From positions 147,161 through 211,160 of the forward strand of contig CANQMX010000001.1 of assembly GCA_947625095.1 (NCBI GenBank): a stretch of DNA of 64,000 nt, given 5' to 3'. The translations under genes were made by a program, and so were the position numbers. The notes beneath the pieces are model-generated. The model saw nothing but the letters and a program-made list of their open reading frames with translations, was not told the DNA's origin and ran no database searches. Below, one piece after another: positions 32,801-41,286 of the stretch. Each line of letters opens with the position of its first letter. The stretch's first letter is position 1. This DNA is from an uncultured Clostridia bacterium. Its GTDB lineage: Bacteria > Bacillota > Clostridia > Christensenellales > Borkfalkiaceae.

Positions 32801-35549
32801 AGAGGAACATACCGATGTAGGAGGTCTCTTCGAGTTCGGGCGTGATCTTCGCAAGGTACATGGAGTTCGCGTTGATCTTTGTGAACGTCATGCTGCCGTG
32901 CGATGCGGAGGGATGAGCATATGTGCCCTCCGTCCAATAGTAGACGAGCGAGCCGTTCACCCTGAACGTGTACAGATCGAGATAGCCGATGGTGTACCAA
33001 TAGTCGACTTCCTGCGTGCCGAGCTTTGCCGTGCGCGTCGTGTAGTCGAGGGTGAGCGTTTGGCCGTCCACCGTATCAATGGTGGCAATATCGTGCTGTT
33101 CGGGCAACACTACCTGTACCTTGCCCTCCACGATCTTGAAATCGAATTGATTGAGATCGTCGGGGTCGCCGCCCTGCGCAAAGTGGTAGATATCGCCCAC
33201 CTTTTCCACATCGCGGGCGAGCGCGGGTTCGAGGTAGTACACATAGTACACGATATCCCTGTTGGTCTCATCGGGATAGGCGGTGCCGTACAGCGTCCAA
33301 ACTTCCGCATCGCCGTTTTCGTAGATCATGACAAAGCCCTTGGGGAAGGACATATTGAGAATGAAGAACCAATCGTCGCTGTCATCGGGGTCGATATCCA
33401 AATCGAAGCGCCCCGTTGCGCCCGTGTACGCCGCCGACTGCGCGGCGGTGATGGTGCGGTCGACGATGTATTCGCCGTTGCCGAGATCCATGCGGAAGTA
33501 GGTGATATCATCGCCCTCCGTCGGCGTAAAGCGGACAAGGTAGTAGGTCTCTATCGAATCGCCGTTCTCCCCCTCCACGCTCCAACGCCATGTGAAGAGG
33601 GTACACGCGCCCTCGGCGTCGCCGAACGTGCCATGGCCGTAGCCATCGAGTTTGAGCGTGTTTTCCGATTCCCCCCACTTGCTCGTATAGCGGCCGCGCA
33701 CCGTATCATCCATATCCACCGTGCCCTTGACGGTGGCGTTTTGGGGCAGGTCGGGGAAGTCGGCCTTGGTGACGGTCGCACCCGTCGTTGTGATATCCTT
33801 GAACGTGAACTGTTTAAGAACGCTGGCGATGTCGCGGGTCTGCGCGACGAAGATATCCCCCTCGTTTTCAAGAATATCGCCCTCGGCGTTCGTATGGTGT
33901 TGGAGTTCATAGTAACCGAAGGCAACATAGGTAAAGTTGCCGTCGAAGCCCGTATATTCGGCGTTGCTCTTGTGGTAGTAGTAGCGAAGCCCGCCGAGAC
34001 CATCGAGATAGAGAATGATGTTGGCCTCCGCATCGTAGTAGTAGCCGAGTTCCTCCGTGCTCTGGCGGCGGAATACGACGTGCTCATCGCCGTCCGCCAT
34101 GGTGTAGAGGTTGAAGAGGAAGTTGTTTTGGGCGTTTGTGGCGTCCTCAAAGACAAAGTAGCCGTCGCCGTTGATGGTGTATTTGCCCGTCAGCATACCG
34201 TCGTCCGTGCCATTGGGGCGGTACATCACGGTGCCGTCCTCGAACATGGTAAGGGTGGCGGAGGTGCCGTCCATATCGGTATACGTCTTTGCGTAGGTAT
34301 CGCGGTAGTAGAAGAAATAGGTGTATTGCCCGTCGTTTTCCTCATCCTCGATGAGTTTGCCGTTGAGAGTGAGATCTTCGTCGATCTCGAAGGCAAAGGA
34401 GAGGTCGGCTTCGAGCGTGCCGTCCTTGATTTCCATGCCCTCGCGCTCTAGGTGCAGTGTGGTGGGCGCGAATTTATCGATGTAGATGACGTCGCCGCCG
34501 TCGAACACATCGGCATAGCCCTTCTCCCAGATGGCGTAGTAGGTGAGGTTGCCCGCGCCGGTATCCACCACGGGGTCGCCCGGGTGTTGCAGCTCGGCCG
34601 CGCTCGCCACATCGGTGGCCGTCGACCAGCCGAGGAAACGGTAGTGCCCGCTCAACACATAGCCACATTCGCCGAGTTTGGTATTGCCGCCGTGCACATA
34701 TATATCGGTGGACATGACGTCGGTGACGACACGCTCGCCTGCGGGAACGTTGGCATCGTAAACGACGTAGAAGGTATCGCGGTCGAGGTAGATGCTGAAC
34801 GTATCATCCACGCCGAGGCTATCCGTCTCCATACGGCCGCCCGGGCCGAGAGTGAAGTGGCTGGGCGCGGTGACAGTGCCGTCCTCTATCACGACGTCGC
34901 CGTATTCGAAATTATCGCAGGAGAATGGCTCGCCGTAGATCGCCGTGCCCGTGGCGACCTCTTCATCCATATCGTACCCGCCTGCCGTGTTCTGGCGGTA
35001 CACTTCCACCTTGTAGGTGGCGTTGTATTTTGCGGTGAGCGTCATCCCCGCGGCGGACATGGTATCGGAAGCCGTCACTTTGTTGTTGCCCCTGTACCAG
35101 CCCGCAAAGGTAAGCCCCGTTTTGGGCGTGGGAGCCTTATCCGCGAGAAATTCGAGAAGATTCTCGCCGACTTTAACGTTGTACTGCGTCCGCTGGAGCG
35201 TGCCGCCGTTGTTGGTGGTGAGGGTGAGTTTTGCGCCCGCGCCCTCCGCCCACTTGGCGTAGTAGGTCACGCTCTTTTCGGGCATGACGGCGGGAAGATC
35301 CTGCGCCTCGCCCGAAAAATCCGCCTCGAGATACCAGCCCTCGAAGAAAAATCCCTCGCGGGTGGGCTCTTCGGGCAGGAGCGCGGAGATATCCGCACCC
35401 GCAGCCGCCTTGATGGGCGCGATCTCCGTTCCTCCGTTCGTCTCGAACGTTATGGTGAGCGAGCGGCTTCCGCACGCCGCTATCGCAAGCGATAGCACGA
35501 GCACGAACATCGAGCAGAGCAATAGGAGCGTCTTTTTCATTGATTTCAT
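29862..35549 (-). CDS. Giant lipoprotein with InlB-type repeats and serial beta repeats
   Basis: 1895 aa. The signal peptide ends in a lipobox, LAIAAC, with Cys26 as the lipidated residue. Residues about 31-98 and 103-171 are two Listeria-Bacteroides (InlB B / Flg_new) repeats (FETNGGTEIAPI and EGWYLEADF; NNGGTL and FAGWYRG). The remaining 1700 residues are loosely periodic beta units recurring around an L-x-L-D-G-x-G-x-x-x-Y motif (LDGLGGLRYYY, LDGYGHGTFG, LNGYGDAHYI). The function is unknown; it is anchored on the outer face of the membrane, and adhesion or polymer binding is an inference. ATGs lie at 35549 and 35540, neither with a clear ribosome-binding site. Confidence 0.88.
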   Translation of the reverse strand: MKSMKKTLLLLCSMFVLVLSLAIAACGSRSLTITFETNGGTEIAPIKAAAGADISALLPEEPTREGFFFEGWYLEADFSGEAQDLPAVMPEKSVTYYAKWAEGAGAKLTLTTNNGGTLQRTQYNVKVGENLLEFLADKAPTPKTGLTFAGWYRGNNKVTASDTMSAAGMTLTAKYNATYKVEVYRQNTAGGYDMDEEVATGTAIYGEPFSCDNFEYGDVVIEDGTVTAPSHFTLGPGGRMETDSLGVDDTFSIYLDRDTFYVVYDANVPAGERVVTDVMSTDIYVHGGNTKLGECGYVLSGHYRFLGWSTATDVASAAELQHPGDPVVDTGAGNLTYYAIWEKGYADVFDGGDVIYIDKFAPTTLHLEREGMEIKDGTLEADLSFAFEIDEDLTLNGKLIEDEENDGQYTYFFYYRDTYAKTYTDMDGTSATLTMFEDGTVMYRPNGTDDGMLTGKYTINGDGYFVFEDATNAQNNFLFNLYTMADGDEHVVFRRQSTEELGYYYDAEANIILYLDGLGGLRYYYHKSNAEYTGFDGNFTYVAFGYYELQHHTNAEGDILENEGDIFVAQTRDIASVLKQFTFKDITTTGATVTKADFPDLPQNATVKGTVDMDDTVRGRYTSKWGESENTLKLDGYGHGTFGDAEGACTLFTWRWSVEGENGDSIETYYLVRFTPTEGDDITYFRMDLGNGEYIVDRTITAAQSAAYTGATGRFDLDIDPDDSDDWFFILNMSFPKGFVMIYENGDAEVWTLYGTAYPDETNRDIVYYVYYLEPALARDVEKVGDIYHFAQGGDPDDLNQFDFKIVEGKVQVVLPEQHDIATIDTVDGQTLTLDYTTRTAKLGTQEVDYWYTIGYLDLYTFRVNGSLVYYWTEGTYAHPSASHGSMTFTKINANSMYLAKITPELEETSYIGMFLFLNGTHEGETYFAYLLDSGLYRIVGKGTTTKGDNEDYEYSRTDKLPDMENSEFEGYDNFIFRLSDERQISGDDNIQTFVLWHSELTYSNFTSDGYGTYSYTNGSATRVGVISFTIGSGNGRLIYFTVNDTQETLILRVSGSSVVEVFDYMNSGDAGYWYLLDSNQNIRENTYLVFDGNGVAYLYEYDSMTDTTKTTQGTYARTSKFRLGPYIQGGFMEYRITLRGAEDDDTQTYLLDPSYTVVDTTTGYTDEIPLYQQLIPHRVGSFYVHGGGRIESVGYPGYPVATYVNELGETLMGNMYIGKVNTDTDDHGFINDVAGTKVHFWALARGTESVSEDYYFNIVDGELVPLVLPYGDYALYANGSVVSGLVLRLDGVSAASILANGTELWRGTYTARGTSEFVFSGEGVGAELEAREFTFRLSTQTAGGETTYVFEEEDETMRNIVLTNDDWTVLVLNGYGDAHYINKYGDVIIGTFTLFDKEHGYGAFESTLKTDVFQMNGTTMTYEFLNYDRDYAAAYYAANFSSVVLTGTRFIIEGVEYFYTVSQEKAVTLYKPTNANSGVTFVKQPETVALPIKGTTYTYNQKQYLAYTAGEELTFTNDAYATSITLKFTPDGAAFAVAATFASGAELAGYRVVVSYDGGFKAMLTYLAGGMDSRVEEYALTLNYAGMEASSTFTVEPKEKGTFKRYADGSAKDPMKDNNDTVVIAEGHIGALNLAPKSGNALTVTLGIKDNDNTALHYEGSLDNVRVETESNFMGSVRALTLTGSDKKSYVLRFWLYNNKFVVHSVVVESTFSIDGIDVTFMQLWESGTHYTGGEKFSLVGISAARSSTEEVKFMGALDENTAALVRNRFDPASEQFVYEAFVYDITEDEQGFIKTAQTKAEEYKYSEVTTNPALNTLCFLYTETTTDFKVEYVLTFSSLNMQTDGATWERDASDVSGKTWTIHIGTKDYTATITRLFGLGGLTFTEKTAPATT

Positions 35550-35691
35550 ATTTAACCGTATAGCGGCCCCGCTTGGATTGGGCGTTTTTCGCCGTGGGAT
35601 GCCGCAATTTTTCCTTTCTATAAATACCTACAAGAGAGAAGAGGCCACTCCCCTTCTCTCTTTTCAGTTGTTGTTTATCCTGCTGCGCGCC

Positions 35692-37938
35692 TTATTGGGG
35701 CTGCGTAAACGTGATCGATTCGGTCGTCCTGCGGGCGAAGTCGTTATTCTTCGTGAGCGTGATCGTCTTTGTCTCCGTGTCGTAGTCGAACTCCCAATAG
35801 ACGCCGTCGTAGATGGCTTCGCCGTTGTAGTGCCGGACTTCATCCATGATGATGGATTCCGCAAAGACGAGGCGGACTGCCTTTGCCTCCCCTGCGCCCT
35901 CCGCGATCGTAATTTTCTTATCGGCGGAGACGGTGAGCGTCATGCTGCCCGCCGTCCATGTGCCTGCGGGTACACCGCTCGCCGCGAGATCGTTCAACGA
36001 GCCGAGCGGCGTCTTTGCATAGTAGGAGATGTGCCCGTCGCCGTCGTCGAACGCCAGCACGCCGCCGTTTGCGAAGTACATGACGGTGGCCCGCTTGCCC
36101 GCTTCCGTGGTGAAGTGGAAACCGAAGTCGTGCGAATCGCGCGTGACCTCGTAGACCCTGTTGCCATACACTATTTTGCCCGTACTATCGACGGAAAATG
36201 TCCCGTTGCCGACAAGTCCTGTCCATTCGCCCCTGTATTCGGCGGGCAATGCCTCGGGCTTCACAGCGGTGAACACGTTATTTGTCGCGCCGTTGGAAAG
36301 TACGATCTCCATTTCGGATGTCGTCGGGTTCTTCTGCATGAAGAACTTGCAGTAGAGCCCGTTGCTAAAGGCGTGTACGACCGCGCCGCGCCCCGCGCCC
36401 GAGACGGCGAACACGTTGACTTCAGCCGTATCGATCAGCACGCCCGCCGCGGAGATCGAAAGTCCGTAGTAGGTTTCGTTCAGCCATTCGCCGTAGAATT
36501 CCGCGGGGAACGCCGCCACGGGCAGCGCGCCATCCGCAGTGAAGTACTGCACGTCTGTCATCTCAAAATAAATTACCTTCTTTGCATTGTCGAGATAGCC
36601 GAAGGAATAGCGCTGCGGCTTGGAGATCGCAGACCGCTGATATTTGAGGTAGTGCGAGCCGTCGGGTGCGGTGTAATATGCCTGATAGGTATCATGGTTG
36701 CCGCCAAAATAGGTATAGACGAGGCTGGCCGCAGTGACGGTGATCGAAGCGGCGCGCGTGGGATCGCTGCTATACTGCTTCCATGTGCCCGCGTAATCGG
36801 AAAAATCGGTGATCGCGGGGCTATCAAAGACGTGCTCGGTATAGCCCTCTTTGAATGTAATGCCCGCGCCGAACGAGACTTTATACGTCTTCATGTTCGA
36901 GCCCGTGCCGACCCTGACATCGATCTCGCCCTCGGGCAGACCCTTGGATAAATCGACGCCCGCGGTGGTGATCGTCACATCCTGTGCGACGCCGCCCGAC
37001 GGGGTGAGCTTCATGTTGTAGTTCTCATCGAAGGTGAGCGTGCCGAGACCGTCGATGTTGCTGTAGCCCGAATCCATCCACGTCATGGTGCGCAAGCCTT
37101 CGAATACAAATTTCACCGAGACCGTGACATCCCCCGTGACGGAGAACGTGTACTTGCCCTGCGCATCGAGGGCAACGGGGGCATTGTTCACCTCGACCGA
37201 GCCGACCGTATACTTGGCATTTGCGGTAACGGTGAGCGTGACCTGTTCCTCCTTGGTGTAGCCATCCGCCTCTTCGGAGGGGGAAACCTGCACCGTGCCC
37301 TGCGCCGTGTTGTACGGCGCGACCATGACGGTGAAATATTTTTGCACCTCCGCAAACGTTGCGGAGACGGTGGTATTGCCCGCGACCTGAAACGTGTAAC
37401 TCCCCTGCGCATCGAGGGCGACGGGGGCATCGTTCACCTTGACTTCCTTGACTTCGTGATCGGCGTCGGGCGTGACGGTGAGCGTGACCTGTTCCTCCGC
37501 CACATACCCCTTGCTGCTCGCGGGGTCGGTGACCTTGACCGTGCCGCTCTCGGTATCGTACGGCGCGATCGTGACGGTATAGTAGGTGCGCGTATCTTCA
37601 AACGTTGCGGAAACAGTCGTGTTGCCCGCGACCTTGAAGGTATATTTTCCCTCCGTGAGCTCAACGGCCGCGTCGTTCACCTTGACCTCGTCCACCGCGT
37701 AGTTTGCGGCAGGGGTGACGGTGAGCGTGACCTCTTCATCCTTGACGTAGCCCTTATCGCTCGCGGAAGAGGAGACCGTGACCGTGCCGCCCTCGGTATC
37801 GTACGGCGCGATCGTGACGGTATAATATGTGGGATCGTCGTGGCGGGCAAGAAAACTATCGCAGGCGGAGAAGAGACCAACGCACGCGAAAAGAACGGAT
37901 ACGCTTACCATGCCGAACAGCCATTTCAAACGCTTCAT
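35692..37938 (-). CDS. Lipoprotein with three InlB-like repeats and lipocalin-like beta tail
   Basis: 748 aa. The signal peptide ends at LFSAC (Cys26). Three repeats of about 80 residues (about 38-117, 118-198 and 199-279) each run YYTVTIAPYDTEGGTV, GYVKDEEVTLTVTP, VKVNDAAVEL, YTFKVAGNTTVSATF. They are bacterial repeat-domain (Flg_new_2-like) modules. The C-terminal 450 residues are Tyr/Gly-rich beta units (GEWTGLVGNGTFSVDSTGKIVY), similar in style to the 1895-aa neighbour, which suggests a shared surface system. The start follows GGGGAGTTTGGAAA. Confidence 0.88.
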   Translation of the reverse strand: MKRLKWLFGMVSVSVLFACVGLFSACDSFLARHDDPTYYTVTIAPYDTEGGTVTVSSSASDKGYVKDEEVTLTVTPAANYAVDEVKVNDAAVELTEGKYTFKVAGNTTVSATFEDTRTYYTVTIAPYDTESGTVKVTDPASSKGYVAEEQVTLTVTPDADHEVKEVKVNDAPVALDAQGSYTFQVAGNTTVSATFAEVQKYFTVMVAPYNTAQGTVQVSPSEEADGYTKEEQVTLTVTANAKYTVGSVEVNNAPVALDAQGKYTFSVTGDVTVSVKFVFEGLRTMTWMDSGYSNIDGLGTLTFDENYNMKLTPSGGVAQDVTITTAGVDLSKGLPEGEIDVRVGTGSNMKTYKVSFGAGITFKEGYTEHVFDSPAITDFSDYAGTWKQYSSDPTRAASITVTAASLVYTYFGGNHDTYQAYYTAPDGSHYLKYQRSAISKPQRYSFGYLDNAKKVIYFEMTDVQYFTADGALPVAAFPAEFYGEWLNETYYGLSISAAGVLIDTAEVNVFAVSGAGRGAVVHAFSNGLYCKFFMQKNPTTSEMEIVLSNGATNNVFTAVKPEALPAEYRGEWTGLVGNGTFSVDSTGKIVYGNRVYEVTRDSHDFGFHFTTEAGKRATVMYFANGGVLAFDDGDGHISYYAKTPLGSLNDLAASGVPAGTWTAGSMTLTVSADKKITIAEGAGEAKAVRLVFAESIIMDEVRHYNGEAIYDGVYWEFDYDTETKTITLTKNNDFARRTTESITFTQPQ

Positions 37939-38027
37939 TTTCCAAACTCCCCGAAAATTTTACGATTTTTCCAAAAAAATGCATAAATTTTAGGACAAAT
38001 TTATATTTATACAAATTTTATACTATC

Positions 38028-38057
38028 ATAATATCATCTCTTCCCCGCCCTTGTCAA
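38028..38057 (-). promoter_or_regulatory. Sigma-A promoter of the 748-aa lipoprotein gene
   Basis: TTGACA (38052-38057), an 18-nt spacer and TATTAT (38028-38033), followed by an A/T-rich leader of about 85 nt to the ATG. Confidence 0.7.
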
Positions 38058-38190
38058 ATGATTTCCCCCTCTGACACAAAAAAAGTTTATAGAACAATAT
38101 ATAACGCCCCAAAACATACCAAAAGGCGGGGGAAACGCCGTTCGCCCCGCCTGTTTTATAAAATTATGCAAAGCATACACATATTGCGCC

Positions 38191-39504
38191 CTACGGCTTT
38201 TGCGGAATCCCCTTCTTTTTGCGCAGTTCGCGGATGGTCGCCTCGTACCCCTTCTCCGACGGCACATAGAAAACTTCGTCTTTCAGACTGTCGGGCAGGT
38301 ACTGCTGCTCCACCCAGCCGCCGTAGTTGTGCGGATATTTATACTTTGCGCTCTCCGCCTTCATCTCCTTGCTGCCCATCGTGTTGTCGCGCAGGTACTT
38401 GGGAATATCGTCGTCGTGCTTTTCGCGGGCGGCGGCCTTGGCGGCGTCCATCGCCATGACGACGGAGTTGCTCTTTTCCGCCTCGCAGACGTAGATGATG
38501 GCCTCAGAGAGGGGCAAGAAGCCCTCGGGCGCGCCCATATTTTGGAAGGCCGTCAGGGCGCTCGTCGCCACCACGAGGGCGCGGGGATCGGCAAGTCCCA
38601 CATCCTCCGCGCTGTGCGCGATGAGGCGGCGGAAGATGAGCAGGGGATCGCACCCGCCCTCGATGAGGCGGAAGGCGTAGTAGAGCGCGGCGTTTGCATC
38701 GCTCCCGCGGAGGGATTTGCAAAACGCCGACAAAATATCGTAGTACAAGTCCTCGTTGTAGGAGAGGGCGCGGCGCTGGATGGATTGCTCGGCGTCGGCG
38801 AGGGTGACGTGGATCTTTCCGCTCTCCGAAGGCGGCGTGGTGAGCACGGCGAGTTCCAACGCGTTGTAGGCGGTGCGGAGATCCCCCGCCGCCGTGCGCG
38901 CGAGATGCTCTATCGCCTCCCCGTCCATCTCCACGTCGTACATTCCCAATCCTTTCCTTTTATCGCGCAGCGCCCTTTGGAGCGCGCCCCGTATCTCCTC
39001 CTCGGTGAGGGGGAGAAATTCAAACACGCGGCAGCGCGAGACGATAGCGGGCGTCATGGAGGCATAGGGATTTTCCGTGGTAGAGCCGATGAAGATGATC
39101 GTCCCATGCTCGATGGCGGGCAGGAGGGAATCGGACTGCGTCTTGCTGAAACGGTGGCACTCGTCGAGCAGAAGATAGGTGCGCTTGTTGAACATTTTAA
39201 GGTTGTTCTTGGCCGCTTCCACCGCCTTTTTGACGTCGGCGACGCCCGAAGAGACGGCGTTGAGGCGCACGAACTCCCCGTTGGTCTGCGCGGCGACGAT
39301 GTTGGCGAGCGTCGTCTTTCCGCACCCGGGCGGTCCCCAAAAGATGCAGCTGCCGAGGCGGTCGAGCGAAATAGCGCGGCGAAGGAGAGACCCCTCGCCC
39401 ACGATGTGGCTCTGCCCCACGAAGTCCTTGAAGGTGGAAGCCCGCATCCGCTCGGCAAGCGGCTTGGCCTTTTCCACATTGTCGTTAAAATCGAATAGAT
39501 CCAT
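38191..39504 (-). CDS. rarA: Replication-associated recombination protein A (MgsA/RarA AAA+ ATPase)
   Basis: 437 aa from MDLFDFNDNVEKAKPLAERM at 39504; a longer frame upstream runs through the divergent gene. A clamp-loader-like AAA+ ATPase that acts at stalled replication forks. FVGQSHIVGEGSLLRRAI precedes Walker A GPPGCGKTT (near 55-63), with Walker B LLLDECHRF and sensor 1 GSTTENPYASMTPAIVSRC. The C-terminal tetramerisation region shows AEDVGLADPRALVVA and YKYPHNYGGWVEQQYLPD. A likely housekeeping gene, transcribed alone and divergently from the ylbJ-like gene. Confidence 0.95.
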   Translation of the reverse strand: MDLFDFNDNVEKAKPLAERMRASTFKDFVGQSHIVGEGSLLRRAISLDRLGSCIFWGPPGCGKTTLANIVAAQTNGEFVRLNAVSSGVADVKKAVEAAKNNLKMFNKRTYLLLDECHRFSKTQSDSLLPAIEHGTIIFIGSTTENPYASMTPAIVSRCRVFEFLPLTEEEIRGALQRALRDKRKGLGMYDVEMDGEAIEHLARTAAGDLRTAYNALELAVLTTPPSESGKIHVTLADAEQSIQRRALSYNEDLYYDILSAFCKSLRGSDANAALYYAFRLIEGGCDPLLIFRRLIAHSAEDVGLADPRALVVATSALTAFQNMGAPEGFLPLSEAIIYVCEAEKSNSVVMAMDAAKAAAREKHDDDIPKYLRDNTMGSKEMKAESAKYKYPHNYGGWVEQQYLPDSLKDEVFYVPSEKGYEATIRELRKKKGIPQKP

Positions 39505-39558
39505 GTTGATCGCCCTCGCCCGCAGAATATCGCGGGCGGCTTGTACATAATTTAGAGC

Positions 39559-40479
39559 GTGAATTGCAAAACGCTCCTGCGCGGAGCGGGCGCAATGCTC
39601 ACCGTGCTTGCGATGGCCTTCTTCCTCGCCGACCCCGCCCGCTATGCGGGGTGCGTGCGCGAGGGCGTTTCGCTGTGGGCGGTAAGCGTTCTGCCCGCCG
39701 TGTTCCCCTTCCTCTTTCTGACCGCCCTCTTTACGCGGACGCCCCTCTTTGCCGCCCTCTCCCGCCTGCTTGCAAGGCCGACGCAAAAAATTTTCCGCGT
39801 CTCGGGCGCGGGAGGCTCTGTTGCCGTGCTCGCCGCCGTATCGGGCTATCCCGTGGGGGCGCGCTCCCTCTGTGACCTCGCGGCGCGCGGGGGCGCTTTG
39901 CAGGGGGAGAAGTTCCGCCTCGCCTGCCTTGTGACCTCCTCGGGGCCGATGTTCCTTGTGGGCGTCGTGGGGAGCGCGATGGCGGGGAGCGCCGCCGTGG
40001 GTTGGCTTCTGCTTCTATGCCACTTTTTCGGCATCTGGGCGGTGAGTGTTTTGCTGCGCTTTACGGGAAGGGCGGCGGTTGCCGAACCCGCTTTACAGAC
40101 GCGGGGAGGCGGCGATGACGCCGTGTACTCCGCCGTCCTCTCCATTCTATGCGTGGGAGGCTCTATCGCCCTCTTTTCCGCCTTCGGACAGATGGCGGCA
40201 GACCTCCTGCCCGAAAATGCGCCGCAGATCGCGGTCGCCGTTGTGCGCGGGCTGATGGAGATGACGACGGGCTGCGCCCTGCTCGCCCCGCAAAAAACGC
40301 CCCTTTCGCTCGCGCTGTGCTGCTTTTTTGTGACCTTCGGCGGGGCGTGCGTCCTCCTCCAACAGGCGGGCTATCTCCGCCGCGCGGGGGTGAAACTTGC
40401 CCCCTTTCTCGCCGTGAAATTTTTACAGGGCGCGGTGGCGGGCGCGATCTGCTACGGGCTTGCCGCCCTGCTCATCTGA
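39559..40479 (+). CDS. YlbJ-like sporulation integral membrane protein (nucleoside-recognition family)
   Basis: 306 aa from GTG at 39559; an ATG at 39595 (codon 13), with GGAG 8 nt upstream, may be the true start (294 aa). Seven to eight hydrophobic segments are visible. AAVSGYPVGARSLCDLAA is the YlbJ signature, and CLVTSSGPMFLVGVVGSAM follows. In spore formers YlbJ is a mother-cell membrane protein needed for the spore coat and cortex; this presence is consistent with, but does not prove, sporulation. It converges on pheA with 4 nt between the stops. Confidence 0.82.
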   Translation: MNCKTLLRGAGAMLTVLAMAFFLADPARYAGCVREGVSLWAVSVLPAVFPFLFLTALFTRTPLFAALSRLLARPTQKIFRVSGAGGSVAVLAAVSGYPVGARSLCDLAARGGALQGEKFRLACLVTSSGPMFLVGVVGSAMAGSAAVGWLLLLCHFFGIWAVSVLLRFTGRAAVAEPALQTRGGGDDAVYSAVLSILCVGGSIALFSAFGQMAADLLPENAPQIAVAVVRGLMEMTTGCALLAPQKTPLSLALCCFFVTFGGACVLLQQAGYLRRAGVKLAPFLAVKFLQGAVAGAICYGLAALLI

Positions 40480-40483
40480 CCGT

Positions 40484-41275
40484 TTAACCGTATGCGCCGA
40501 GGATCTTGAATTGGTTGCAGTAGCGTTCTGCCTCCTTCATCGCGCTCCCGACGCGCGCATCGGCGATGTTGCCCGCAAATTCGATGAAAAAGCGGTATTG
40601 CCCGAACGCGCCCTTTACGGGGCGGCTCTCGATGCGGGTGAGGTTGAGGCTGTACCGCTGAAAAATTTTCAACAGTCCGAGAAGCGACCCCGGCTCGTGT
40701 GCGCAGACGGCGGAAAAAAAGACCATCGCGCTCCTATCGGGCAGGCTGCCCGCCCGCTCCAACAGCAAAAACCGGGTGAAGTTCGCCTTGTCGTCGGCGA
40801 TGTTCTCCTCCGAAAGCACGACGCCCGCGCGCCGAACGTGCGCCCCCACGACGCCCGCGGAACATTCGTCGAGGCGCGAGAGGCTCTCCACCGTGGAGGA
40901 GGTGAACTTCCACTGCGCCTTGGGAAGATTGGCGCGCAAAAATTCCTTGCACTGCGCAAGCGCCTGCTCGTGCGAGTAGACAAAGCGGATGTCATCCGCC
41001 TTCACCCCCTCGAGCATGGCGAGGCGGTGGTCGACGGGCAGGGGCAGTTCGCGCACGCCGAACACATTTTCCCCCGTGATAAGGTCGAGCGCTTCGCCCA
41101 CGCCGCCGTTGAGGGCGTTTTCGACGGGCAGAACGCAGTAGTCCGCCGCCCCCGAAACGAGGGAGCGGACCGCCTCCGCAAAGGTGGGCGCAAGCAAAAT
41201 TTCCGCGCCCGTGCAGAGTTCCTCTGCGGCGCGCTCGGAAAAACTCCCCTCCGGGCCGAGACAACTCACTTTCAT
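40484..41275 (-). CDS. pheA: Prephenate dehydratase with ACT domain
   Basis: 263 aa behind GGGAGGGCGAA. It converts prephenate to phenylpyruvate in phenylalanine synthesis. The catalytic half shows VSCLGPEGSFSERAA, LPVENALNGGVGEALDLI and the NFTRF motif (Thr and Phe needed for catalysis). The ACT domain (about 180-258) has EPGSLLGLLKIFQRYSLNLT and ESRPVKG, the phenylalanine-sensing motif, so feedback inhibition is expected. No chorismate mutase domain is fused, unlike the enterobacterial enzyme. It lies 11 nt after aroF. Confidence 0.95.
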   Translation of the reverse strand: MKVSCLGPEGSFSERAAEELCTGAEILLAPTFAEAVRSLVSGAADYCVLPVENALNGGVGEALDLITGENVFGVRELPLPVDHRLAMLEGVKADDIRFVYSHEQALAQCKEFLRANLPKAQWKFTSSTVESLSRLDECSAGVVGAHVRRAGVVLSEENIADDKANFTRFLLLERAGSLPDRSAMVFFSAVCAHEPGSLLGLLKIFQRYSLNLTRIESRPVKGAFGQYRFFIEFAGNIADARVGSAMKEAERYCNQFKILGAYG

Positions 41276-41286
41276 TTCGCCCTCCC

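Noticed and set aside
30576..34451. Plus-strand open frame of 1291 codons inside the giant lipoprotein gene
   Set aside because: It is antisense to a gene with signal peptide and recognisable domains; the long frame comes from GC-rich codon bias.
35550..35691. AAGAGAGAAG/CTTCTCTCTT hairpin as terminator of the 748-aa lipoprotein gene
   Set aside because: The stem is imperfect and no U-tract follows on the minus strand; it may only be a structured spacer between two co-transcribed genes.
39540..39561. Leaderless promoter (CATAAT) for the ylbJ-like gene
   Set aside because: A -10-like box lies 7 nt before the GTG, but no -35 box is found, and the ATG at 39595 with GGAG is a better start.
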